A DNA stretch of 64,000 bases, from positions 124,001 through 188,000 of the forward strand of contig MU270086.1 of the NCBI GenBank assembly GCA_021432635.1, in the 5' to 3' direction. Below are positions 34,732 through 44,548 of this stretch, in pieces. Each line of letters begins with the position of its first letter. Within the stretch, counting starts at the first letter, position 1. Origin of the DNA: Thozetella sp. PMI_491. Its lineage: Eukaryota; Ascomycota; Sordariomycetes; Chaetosphaeriales; Chaetosphaeriaceae. Under the pieces are notes generated by a model. That model was not told the origin of the DNA. It saw only the letters and a list, made by a program, of their open reading frames with translations, and did not search any database. Both the position numbers and the translations under genes were made by a program.

Positions 34732-36320
34732 ATGGTGAGTGCCGTCCATCCCGTCTGGTCCCCCCCCGGAACACTCCATCCATCCTAACTATCTGGACGT
34801 AGGGTCAGAATCAATCTGGCATGGGCGGTGGCCAGGATGGCAAAGATGACAAAGATAGCAAGGTTTGTTTGCTCCCTTCTCGCCCGGCTCATGGCATCCG
34901 CCGGTGGGCTGCTCGAGTAGGATCTAACCAGTGTCACCAAACAAACAGAAGAAGCCGCCCAAGTACGAGCCTCCGCCGAGGCCTACCACCCGGGTCGGTC
35001 GCAAGAAGAGAAAGGCAGGTGGCACCAGTGCGGCCGCTAAGCTTCCTGCCGTGTACCCGACCAGTCGGTGCAAGCTCCGTCTGCTTCGTATGCAGCGCAT
35101 CCACGACCACCTGCTGCTCGAGGAGGAGTATGTGGAGAACCAAGAGCGCCTGCGCAAGGCAAAGGCCACCAAGGACAACGCGGCGCCCACCAGCGATCTC
35201 GATGCCCCCGACAGGAACGCCGATGAGCGCGGCCGGGTGGACGACATGCGAGGCAGCCCCATGGGGGTTGGCACCCTGGAGGAGATGATCGATGACGACC
35301 ACGCCATCGTCTCCAGCACAACCGGGCCGGAGTACTACGTCAGCATCATGAGCTTTGTGGACAAGGACCTCCTCGAACCTGGTGCGAGCGTCTTGCTTCA
35401 CCACAAGAGCGTCAGCATCGTTGGTGTTTTGACCGACGACACTGACCCTCTCGTCAGTGTCATGAAGCTCGACAAGGCGCCCACGGAGTCGTATGCGGAT
35501 ATCGGTGGTCTCGAGACACAGATTCAAGAGGTGCGGGAGTCGGTCGAGCTACCACTGCTACACCCGGAGCTCTACGAGGAGATGGGTATCAAGCCACCCA
35601 AGGGCGTGATCCTCTACGGTGCCCCTGGTACCGGAAAGACCCTCCTAGCCAAGGCTGTGGCCAACCAAACTTCTGCCACCTTCTTGCGTATTGTTGGAAG
35701 CGAGCTGATTCAGAAATACCTGGGTGATGGACCACGGCTTGTCCGTCAATTGTTCCAGGTAATTTAGCACACCCTTGTGGCAACAACCCTGTGCTCTAAG
35801 CTGACCATGTTAGGTTGCCGCCGAGAACGCCCCGTCAATCGTTTTCATTGACGAAATCGACGCCATCGGTACGAAGCGGTACGATTCGACCTCAGGTGGT
35901 GAGCGCGAAGTCCAGCGTACCATGCTGGAGCTTCTGAATCAGCTCGACGGTTTCGACGACCGTGGCGATGTGAAGGTTATCATGGCCACCAACAAGATCG
36001 AGACTCTTGACCCTGCCCTCATTCGACCCGGCCGTATCGACCGTAAGATTCTCTTCGAGAACCCAGACCAGAACACCAAGCGCAAGATCTTTACCCTGCA
36101 CACCAGCAAGATGTCCCTGAACGAAGACGTCGACCTAGAAGAGTTCGTCGCCCAGAAGGACGATCTGTCGGGTGCCGACATCAAGGCCATCTGCTCCGAG
36201 GCTGGTCTCATGGCGCTCCGGGAGCGCCGCATGCGCGTCCAGATGGCTGACTTCCAAGCGGCGCGCGAGAGAGTTCTGCGCACCAAGCAGGAGGGAGAGC
36301 CCGAGGGCCTGTATTTGTAG
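34732..36320 (+). CDS. RPT2: 26S proteasome regulatory ATPase subunit Rpt2
   Basis: Four exons, join(34732..34734,34803..34862,34949..35758,35814..36320), 459 aa. Exon 1 contributes only the ATG; it is spliced to GGT CAG AAT, giving [11 protein letters not shown]. This is the conserved Rpt2 start whose Gly2 is N-myristoylated in other species. A coiled-coil region ([20 protein letters not shown]) is followed by the OB-like domain and the AAA module: Walker [14 protein letters not shown], Walker [14 protein letters not shown], and arginine-finger region [14 protein letters not shown]. The C-terminus GLYL is an HbYX motif that docks into the 20S alpha ring and opens the gate. Function: substrate unfolding in the 19S base. 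Confidence 0.98.
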
Positions 36321-37184
36321 TGTGTTTGCTTGTACCACCACCGCTGTAATCCTCGTGGGGACGAACACGGGAGGAGGGGAGACGAGGGGAGATGGAGGGG
36401 CAACGCAAATAGCAGATAGACAATCAAATTTGCCTTGTCCAGGATGTAACAGATTAACTACGCTGAGTGCCTAGTCTGCAGCCGGACCAAAGGATGTGCT
36501 ACACCGCAGCTCCTAGGACCCAGTTGCGCCTGAGCTTCTACATCATATGGGATCCTTGCTTTCAACCGATGTATGTCTTAAACGATGCCACGTTCCTCTC
36601 GGCGCCCCTGCCGCCTTGGGCCTGTCGTGGAGCTCTTTGCCATGGCCAAGTGTTACCGGGGGATGTCGCAGCGTGGGGCCACAACGAGGATACGTGGCGA
36701 ACGTACTCTCAGAGTCAACTCAATGCCCAACGTGTGCGTGATCTACGAGATGTCGGCCTGGAGCAGTGAGAATACCAATGCCATCGCCCTGATCACGCGT
36801 GGGGAGTCACCCCGGCCAAGGGCCTCCTGAGGGACACGCGGTTGGCAGAAGACGCCTGGGTATACATGGAGGCAATCGCATTAGTCTCTTGCTAACTGCT
36901 AGCATCCAGCCGCAGGAACACATATATCACCACATGCCGTACACTCCGGACCAGCATTGGGAATCTTTTTGTTTGTTTCTCCATACCATGCAAGCTCATC
37001 TCCAGTGGTGATTTTTTGCTGAATTCATGATGCCCCTAGCCTGGGACTCACAATGAGACGATAGCCATTGCCTATCCCCACCTTCCTCGCAAATGAAGTT
37101 GATGATGCCCTGAAACCACCACGCCAATCTAGAGTGAAAACGCAGAAAGGACCGAGAGAAAAAGCGAGCCCACAACCGCTATGT
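36321..37184. other. Spacer between convergent genes
   Basis: 864 bp between the RPT2 and uL13 stop codons. Only short ORFs without resemblance to known proteins. Confidence 0.6.
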
Positions 37185-38308
37185 CTAGTAGCCGTAGGAC
37201 TCGAGAGCCTTCGCCGTCTTTCCGTCGACCTTGGCGCTCTTCTTCGCCTCCGACAGCTGTCGTGCGGCGAGCTTCTTTTTCTCGTAGTAAGCCGCACCCT
37301 TCGCCTTCCGTCGCTCCTCGAGTCTAGTAACCTGTTAGTTCCCCTGAAATTACGACATTCAAGGTCCAGGTCATAGAGCATGGCTTGCATGCCGCGTCCG
37401 CGAAGGGTCACATACCTCGCAACAACATCCTGGTACTTCCAGCCGACCTCGTGGCTCAACCGACCGACGGTGCAGTACTTGCGGCCAGGCTGCAGCCTGA
37501 GGACGCGCAGGGCCTGGGGGACGACCATCTTCTTGGTCTTCTCATACGCGGGGGGGACACCCTCGAAGACCTTGAGGCGCTCCATAGCGGCAGCACCGCG
37601 GGCGGTCTTGTGGGGGATCATACCCCGGACAGCCTTGTAGAGGATGCGGGACGGGGCGCGGAAGTGGAAAGGTCCTATGGAGAGGTCAGCGCCGTCGACC
37701 GATGTGGGTTGAATCTGTGGGCGCACTCACCACCACGGGTGGGGTTGAACCGAGTCATCTTGCGCAGGTAGGCGTGGTACTTGACTGTACTTAGATATCA
37801 GCATCTCGTTCAAAACAGAGCCATTGGCACCAGTATCCTCCGGCGTGCCCCCTCTTGGGTCCTTCTCCAACTTCCTTCACTCCTGAGATGCACTTCGGGG
37901 ATGGTGGAACGTACGCTTCGCGCGGAAGAACTCGCCAGAGATGTTGAGGGCCTCGGCGCGGACAACAACGATCTTCTGGCCGTTGAGGAGCTGCTTGGCG
38001 ACGATGCTCGCAAGACGGCCAAGGAGGTGGCCCTTGCCATCAATGACGACCTAGGAATGATTTGGTCAGCCAGACAGCCCTTCCCAAATGCTGTGTGCCC
38101 TATATGCGTGCCCTGAGCTCCGGCGAGCTCCGTGACGATCACTCTCGATTCGACAACACGTCCTCGTCCGACGAGCCACGGTGTATTCTCCAATAAGGCA
38201 CGCCCATGGCAGAGAAATCAGGCCTCCATCTCCAAGGCGTCGAGAGAACCGAAAGCTAAGACCGCGTAGAGAGGGGAGGTTACTCACAACCGACTCGAAA
38301 GAAGACAT
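37185..38308 (-). CDS. 60S ribosomal protein uL13 (L13a/L16)
   Basis: Five exons, complement(join(37185..37323,37416..37674,37731..37784,37915..38050,38288..38308)), 202 aa. Exon 1 encodes MSSFESV, joined to [20 protein letters not shown]. Later marks are [40 protein letters not shown], the conserved block [20 protein letters not shown], and a basic tail ending KALESYGY. It is a structural component of the large cytoplasmic ribosomal subunit. Four introns (56-237 bp), with the longest right after the first seven codons, fit the usual structure of fungal ribosomal protein genes. Confidence 0.97.
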
Positions 38309-39227
38309 CTTCGCCCGCCGTCACCACGAATGTGGGAGAGGAAGTGGGAACAAAGAAGGAAGAGAAGACGTCGGGACTGGGCTCGGTAGAACAACCCTTC
38401 GCTGGTCTGTCGCAGCGAAGTCTGTCTCTGAGCTTACCTGTGGTGTCGTCCTGGCGTGTGGTAGTTGACGATCGCGAACTCGTTGCTCTTTGGTGGGCGA
38501 AAATTATTATCAGCAGCAGAGAGGGCCGGTGTGCTTGAATGCCCAAGGCAGAAAACCGCGCTAGGGCTGGATTTGGTAAGGTGGGGGCACGCGAAAGCGG
38601 TGGAATAGAGCGGACCCAGGGCTTTAGGGCTCTCGAACCCGGCTGCACGTGACATATCCGATAGCGACCCTTATCAGATAATGACCTCACCTCGGCGTCG
38701 CCGTATCAGAGCAGGGCGGGCCGCTGCGGTCGTGGACCGTCCAGTTACCGCCCTCCCCCTTCATTAGGAAGCCGGAGGAGCCATGGGCTGTCATGAGCAT
38801 CTCTGTTATTATTGCAAACCGGGGAGCGGTCATGCCCTCCTCCACCGGCTGCGTAGATCGCATCTAACAAACTTGAGGTATCTAATGCAATGCTCCTGTG
38901 AGTCCTGACTGGTCTAGCAGCTGCTCCAACCCGGCCTACTACGCCACGCTGAGCGGTACCCTTCTAGATCCCTTGCGCATTAATCCGCCAGGAGAAGAAT
39001 GAGATTTTAAATGGTGAAGGTCTGCTGTTTCCAGGCACGTCCGGTCCTTCCTAGCCCTAGGCCGTGGATCGCGGACAAGCCCGGCCCTCTTCTGAATGCC
39101 GGCGTCTCTGTTGCCGTTGTAGAAGCGGCACGCCAGTACCCTAGACCGACAGACCCCGTTAGTATCGGGAAAAGACGTCGGACCTCACACGTTGCGACAG
39201 CTGTTTGGGTCCAGGCGACTAGCGCGA
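38309..39227. other. uL13 promoter and BAG-gene 3' flank
   Basis: 919 bp without a supported gene. The side next to the uL13 ATG carries the promoter. Confidence 0.5.
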
Positions 39228-40241
39228 TCAACCACGAGCCTTGGCGTCGTCGAGGGCTTTCAACACATCCTGCACATGGCGCACGAGTTCCTTCCGACGG
39301 GCACGCGCCCCCTCCTCGGAGCTGGTGTCGAGTTCGTCAAGCTTCAAGATGACTTGCTGCATCACCGTCTCGGATATCTTGCGGTGCTCGTCGACACGCT
39401 TCTTGGGGTCCGACGGCGGGTTCGCCGTGTACTGGACACACACCGGAAGCAGGACCGTGTTGAAGTGGGAGGCGATAGCGTTCATCTTCTCAATGGGGCC
39501 GCCCGGCACGCCCGGCACGCCCGACACCCCCGACACAGCGCTGCTGCCCGCTGAGACTGCGGAACCCGGCGAGGGAGCGCGGCTCCGGGAGCTGGCCCGA
39601 CGGCCGTCGTCCTGTGGTACGTCCAGGCCTAGGCTGGACCGGCTGTCGCGCGGGCTGCGCTTGCTCTGCTTCTTGCTGCCGCGCTTCTTCTTGTTCCTCC
39701 GGCGAGAGGGTTCATCCTCCTCCTGACCAACGATGACAATCTCCTCACTGCTCTCAGAATCGCTGTCGGCCGCGCCGTCATCTAGCACGACCATTACTTC
39801 GCTGTTGTTTTTGACGCCGTAGTCACGGACTGGAGCCGTGCTTTCGCTCAACTGGAATCCCTTATACAGCATGCGCATCTTGCGGGCCCGCCGCTCCGAC
39901 AGCTTCATGGTGACGCGAATGCGGTCGCGGAGGTCGCACACAAGAAGCTTGCCGTCTCCAATGGAGTAGGCAGGGAACTTGGTTGGGTAGATGACTCCCT
40001 TAACCTTGAGGAGTAGAACGTCGTCCTCTTCGGGGTTGTCCTCGAAGCCGGGCGCGGATCGCGCATAGTGGTGGTCGTTGTACATCTCGCCGCGGCGGCG
40101 GGGGATGTCGAGCCCGTGGACCTCGAGGTCCTCGGACGTAATGTAGCTAAAGTCGTCATCGGTCACGGCCGGAACGCCCTGTCCGATAGACGAGTTGAAA
40201 GGAGAGATGCCCTCACGGTTCGAGTAACCGTATCTCGACAT
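39228..40241 (-). CDS. BAG-domain Hsp70 co-chaperone (Bag101/Snl1-like)
   Basis: 337 aa from the ATG at 40241 (MSRYGYSNREG). The middle region is ubiquitin-like (VLLLKVKGVIYPTKFPAYSI to EVMVVLDDG). An acidic and then a basic Ser-rich linker follow (SDSESSEEIVIVGQ; RRRNKKKRGSKKQSKR). The C-terminal about 110 residues form a BAG domain (PIEKMNAIASHFNTVLLPVC to ELVRHVQDVLKALDDAKA), which binds the Hsp70 ATPase domain and promotes nucleotide exchange. The same frame stays open upstream to 40838 without an ATG and encodes a membrane-spanning segment (PAVLYATAAAILVLGAVPTV). The true protein may therefore be longer, using an unseen first exon or a non-AUG start, as membrane-anchored BAG proteins exist in yeasts. 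Confidence 0.85.
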   Translation of the reverse strand: MSRYGYSNREGISPFNSSIGQGVPAVTDDDFSYITSEDLEVHGLDIPRRRGEMYNDHHYARSAPGFEDNPEEDDVLLLKVKGVIYPTKFPAYSIGDGKLLVCDLRDRIRVTMKLSERRARKMRMLYKGFQLSESTAPVRDYGVKNNSEVMVVLDDGAADSDSESSEEIVIVGQEEDEPSRRRNKKKRGSKKQSKRSPRDSRSSLGLDVPQDDGRRASSRSRAPSPGSAVSAGSSAVSGVSGVPGVPGGPIEKMNAIASHFNTVLLPVCVQYTANPPSDPKKRVDEHRKISETVMQQVILKLDELDTSSEEGARARRKELVRHVQDVLKALDDAKARG

Positions 40242-42699
40242 CTTGGTTTTCCCTTTGCTCGCTGCGGCCCGGTTCTGGGCTGCCCGAGCGCGGACGGTAG
40301 GCACAGCGCCGAGTACGAGGATGGCGGCGGCTGTGGCGTAGAGGACGGCTGGGGGGAGGCCGGTGAGGGATTGAAGGTAGGCGGAGGCGCTGGCGAGGTA
40401 GAGGATGGCGGTGTCGAGGTAAGAGCGAAGCGGCGGTGGTAGCTTCACCAATAGGGACGACGTAATGTTGGCCAGGCTGGCAATGTGGGCACCAGGGGAT
40501 GCCGCAGCTGCTTGACCGGAAGCCAGGTTGGCGGGTGTTGGTGTCCTCTTAAAGGACGCCGCCGTATCCCGGGAGAGAAGGAGAGAGAGGAAGGGAGAAG
40601 GAAAAAGAAGGCCGAACCAGGTTCGAGGGGGAAGAGTCGGGGAAGGTCGGTTTTCTTGACTACCCACCCACGTCGCAGGAGGCAGAGAGGGCTGGACTGG
40701 CGACTCAGACGTACAGGTTGTGCAGGGTGGATCGGGTTGGTCTTCGCTGGCAAGACGACGGCGTCGGCCACAGGCGGCAGTTGGAGGGGGGAAGGGGGGT
40801 GGATTTTGCGGCTCTGGGCCAATGGCTGGGGGCTGTGGTTACGTATGAATCCGCCGGTTTTGCAGGTTCTCTGTGGAGTGGCAGACGGGCGGCGCAGGAC
40901 GGCGACGATAGTTGGGTCGGCAGGAGCATGCGCCTAATGGCTGGGCTGGCAGGGCGTGTGACGAATCGTCGCTGTCGATCGGCTGGTGAAGATCAAGGGT
41001 CCCTTTCTGGCTGATCGCAAGCAAGCAAAAAAAAAAACAGAGATTTTGGACTTTCGGGTCTTTCCAGGCGAAAGTGGCGCCTCCCTCCCTTCCCCCCCCG
41101 GTTGCTGCGTGGCGCCGGGCCAGAGGCTGGCAGGGCCAGATTGCAAGGGTCCATTCCGGGGTTCCCAAGTCCAAGACAGAGCTTCATCGGGCCAGCACCC
41201 ACCAGCGTCAACGGCCGAGAAACCCCACAGGCCTATGGACCATCCATCGTCCTATCCAGATGGGAAATCTCATTATGTTGGCTCCCGGCTCATTGGAACG
41301 GTTCGTCTCTATCGAAATCTCATGTTCCATCCTCGAATACCGTCCTGGCAAAAAGGTAGAGTGCATGTGTCACCTCGCTTCGATCCTGGTGCAGGTAGCC
41401 GAGCAGCAGCAACTCGAGCCAGCCCAAGATCAAGGCAAGGAGGCCGAGTAGAATTGCCCTCTTCCCCCCTCTCCCCCCGTCATCCGCTTGCTCCCTCCAC
41501 CCATCCCGCTGCACACTCGGCCTGGCCAGCCATTGAATGCGCGAGCCATGAGGTCATGTTTGTCCTGAGGCGTTTACTTCTCCTAAAAATTGACTGGCTG
41601 TAGGCATTCTATGCTGGGAGCAGACCGCCCTCGTTTGGCTACTTTTGCAGGGCTCAACCTTGTTATGCGGTGCATCTAGGCTAGACCTGATGCCGCTGGG
41701 CGGGGAGGGAGGGAGGGGGGGGGGGGGGGGTAGGCTAAAAAGCCACTGGCCTTCGTCAGCTTCCCGACTGACGTTTGCATCATGCCTACGGACATTGACC
41801 TAGGAAGTTGTAAGCTAGTAAGCCTCGACGACTCCTGCGAGGCCATCCTCTTGCCGGCACCATATTCTTCCTTTCGGCCGTCCATAGCCCGGGGCCGGGC
41901 TGCTCAGGGATGGTGCTGTGTTACGGGAAGAAGGCCGCAGAAGCCGAAGATCCAGGTGACCGCCAAGAGGTGAGTGATGTTAGGACCACGGGTAAGACAA
42001 GCTAAGAGTGGTACGACCGGTAGGTTGTTGACGAAATGGAATCTTTTTTATTTTTGTTTTGTCAGTAATTATACATACGGCTTCTTGCGCATGCCCCTGG
42101 GCGCTCCGGTCGGGTTCAAAGCCCGAGGCAGCTGAGTAATTGCAGCCGAGCCGGGGCGAGTTCGAGTCTTGCGGTACCATACATCGTGCATTTCGCCTCA
42201 TCGCCGGGGATCTGGTAAGCGTTTTGGAAGCCGGCCGACGGCTGTGTGTACCCGCATGCCAAATCTTGCATCCCTCGCGGCGGCGCAGTAGGAAATGCAT
42301 AGTCACGCTCGTGTGTGGAATCGCATGTGCACGTTTACTCATCTGCTAACCCTTTCTTGGATTGGCCCGATGCGGGTTGCATTTCCCATCTTACTGTGTG
42401 CTATCAAGAGTCGTACTATGTAAGGTAGGTAAGGTAGATAGCAGTCTCCGTAGCGGTTGGGTCTGGCGGGGAGACGCAGCTTCGACTCGATCCAGAAGTG
42501 CAAAGTGCCCGAATCGGAGTGCCGAGGGACTACTTCGGTAGGGCCCGCTTGAAACACTTGACAAATCCGCTGGTTTGGGGCCAATGTCGCCATCGATTCC
42601 CACTACTCCATACTGTGCTGCACCTTGCGGGATTCTACATAAGAGCTGCCCCTCCCTGCCCCTCCTAGCAGCTCGCACTTTTGCGACGGTCTATCCTCC
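40242..42699. other. Region between divergent BAG-protein and glutaredoxin genes
   Basis: The first 600 bp keep the BAG gene frame open upstream. The rest (about 40840-42700) contains only short ORFs and a poly-G tract at 41715-41730. Two sequences resembling a tRNA T-arm lie at 42110-42126 and 42156-42172, but no full cloverleaf could be drawn. Confidence 0.5.
41715..41730. repeat. Poly-G tract, 16 nt
   Basis: Uninterrupted run of 16 G preceded by GGGGAGGGAGGGA, giving a G-rich stretch of about 29 nt that could form a G-quadruplex. Confidence 0.85.
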
Positions 42700-43143
42700 A
42701 TGTACTCGTTCTTCTCCCGATTCTTCTCATCACCCGCGATCTCACCCGCAGCCATGTCGTCCGCAAAGGCAAAGGCTCAGCAGCTGATTGACAACAACGC
42801 TGTCGGTATGTTGTCCCTGTCCTCGCCCCCGCCGCCGGCGCCCATTCCGCGGCGCATTCGAGGCCCCTGCTAACATATTCGCGCGCCAGTTGTCTTCAGC
42901 AAGTCGTACTGCCCATACTGCAAGGCGACGAAGAGGACGCTCGACCAGCGCAAGGCCAAGTACACGGCCATCGAGCTCGACCAGGAGGACGATGGCGCCG
43001 ACATCCAGGCCGCCCTAGCCCAGATCAACGGCCAGACCACCGTCCCCAACATCTACATCGCCCAGGAGCACATCGGCGGCAACTCAGACCTCCAGGCTCT
43101 CGGCGACCTCGACGAGCTGCTGAAGAAGGCCGGTGCTGTGTAA
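42700..43143 (+). CDS. Dithiol glutaredoxin
   Basis: Two exons, join(42700..42805,42890..43143), 119 aa from the first ATG, or 101 aa from the in-frame ATG at 42754. The active site SKSYCPYCKATK is the classical CPYC type (C25 and C28 counted from the second Met). GSH-binding elements TTVPNIYI and HIGGNSDLQAL are present. The enzyme reduces protein disulfides and glutathione mixed disulfides. The first start adds MYSFFSRFFSSPAISPAA, a short Arg/Ser/Phe-rich segment without acids that could be a mitochondrial targeting signal, so both forms may be made. Its 3' end converges with the Aim18-like gene 271 bp away. Confidence 0.95.
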
Positions 43144-43414
43144 GCAGCCCCCTAGCCTCGACGGATCAGAAAGATATCAACAGCGCGTGTAGTTATCGAG
43201 GCCCGGCCGCGCCTGGAACCTTCCAGGGAGCCAGGGCCGAACGGAAGCAGGGAAAGCTATAGATAGTCCTCATACCAATATACAAATACAATTCTTGCTA
43301 GCCATGGGCCGGCTTTTGCTATGCGAGTGGTGTGATTTTGTACAAGTAGAACTACAGGCGTAGCACGGAGCAGAGCGCCTGGGGCCAACAGGCTCGGCGA
43401 CTGGCACCACAGCG

Positions 43415-44548
43415 CTACACGACCTGGGCCGCGACCGTGCCCACCGGCCGCTCCACGAACTCCATGATGCCCTCGACGATGCTCGCCCGCGCAGGCTCGC
43501 TAGCGATCTTCTTTCCGCCGAGGTAGTTCATCCAAAGGGCCTTCGAGATCCTCTCGTCCTCGACGACGCCGAGCAGCTGTCGCCCGGCGGGTCGGCCTTC
43601 CTTCTTGTTGCCGCCGTCATCATATACGACAACCAGTCTGCCCTGGGGGTCGCGGATGAGAACCATCTCCTTCCTCTTGGGCACGCTGCCGCGGTTAAAG
43701 AGGGCCCGGAACTCCTTCATCGCCTCCCCAAATCCTTCGTCCTGTATCGCGCTGGCCTTGCCCTGGATTGCGCGTACGAAGCCGTCGCGGAGGTGATGGA
43801 AGTCCGTGTCGCGGACTGGCGCTATCCGGAAAGCGGAACGCGCCGGGATGCCGCGGGCTAGGAGCTCCTCCCAAATCTGCTCGCTCTCCTCAGGGTCGAG
43901 CAGTGCCTTACGCAGCTGGTCGCGCTCGCCGGGGACCAGCGTCGTCGCGATGGGGTTGACCTTCTTGACGAGGGCGTTCTGGACCGCCGCGATGTCGGCC
44001 GTGGCGATGTAGTATCCGACAACGTAGACCTGAATGCCGATGAAGCTCACCGACCGCAGGCCGAGGCCGACCAATGTGTATTCTGTGGGGGCGCCCGCCA
44101 CCGCAGCTAGCGATACGCTGTCGGGGGAGGCTGTCTGGGTGTAGGCTGGAAGTTCTATCGTCCGCGGGAACATAGGCACGGTGCCGTTGCCCGTGGGCAC
44201 CAGCGCGCGGCCGTCCTCGTCGTGGACGACGACTTTGCGGTTCGCGGCATCAGAGCTGGCGAGTGCGTTCTTCCCCGCGTCGAGCTTCGCCGGTTTGCTC
44301 AGCTCCTGCTTGAGCTTGTAGGCAGTGTACACGAACGAGACAATGCCGGCGATGGCCCCGGACAGCAGGAACACCCGCTTGTTCCGCTGGTAGTCTTGAG
44401 CCTCCTGGGAGAGGCGATTTATGTTGAGGTTCTCGGAGATGCGACCACGGCCCTGCTGGGTGCGCGAGGCCAGGAACGTGCGCCGCTGGCCGCGTAAAGC
44501 GGTCCGGGCAGGCCGGGCGACCTGCCGAACAAGTGGCTGCCGGAGCAT
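43415..44548 (-). CDS. Aim18-like mitochondrial chalcone-isomerase-fold protein
   Basis: Intronless, 377 aa from the ATG at 44548. The upstream frame is open but has no ATG up to a GTG at 44734. The start MLRQPLVRQVARPARTALRG is a strong mitochondrial presequence, followed by one membrane segment (VFLLSGAIAGIVSFVYTAYK). The rest matches the chalcone isomerase-like fold of yeast Aim18/Aim46: LVGLGLRSVSFIGIQVYVVG, then ALLDPEESEQIWEELLARGI, DTDFHHLRDGFVRAIQGKA and VERPVGTVAAQVV at the end. The yeast proteins are inner-membrane, heme-binding and have no known isomerase activity. The role here is probably similar and otherwise unknown. Confidence 0.9.
   Translation of the reverse strand: MLRQPLVRQVARPARTALRGQRRTFLASRTQQGRGRISENLNINRLSQEAQDYQRNKRVFLLSGAIAGIVSFVYTAYKLKQELSKPAKLDAGKNALASSDAANRKVVVHDEDGRALVPTGNGTVPMFPRTIELPAYTQTASPDSVSLAAVAGAPTEYTLVGLGLRSVSFIGIQVYVVGYYIATADIAAVQNALVKKVNPIATTLVPGERDQLRKALLDPEESEQIWEELLARGIPARSAFRIAPVRDTDFHHLRDGFVRAIQGKASAIQDEGFGEAMKEFRALFNRGSVPKRKEMVLIRDPQGRLVVVYDDGGNKKEGRPAGRQLLGVVEDERISKALWMNYLGGKKIASEPARASIVEGIMEFVERPVGTVAAQVV

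Noticed and set aside
42110..42172. Two tRNA T-arm-like sequences (TCGGG-TTCAAAG-CCCGA and GCGAG-TTCGAGT-CTTGC)
   Set aside because: No matching acceptor stem, D-arm or anticodon arm could be placed at the right distance on either strand.
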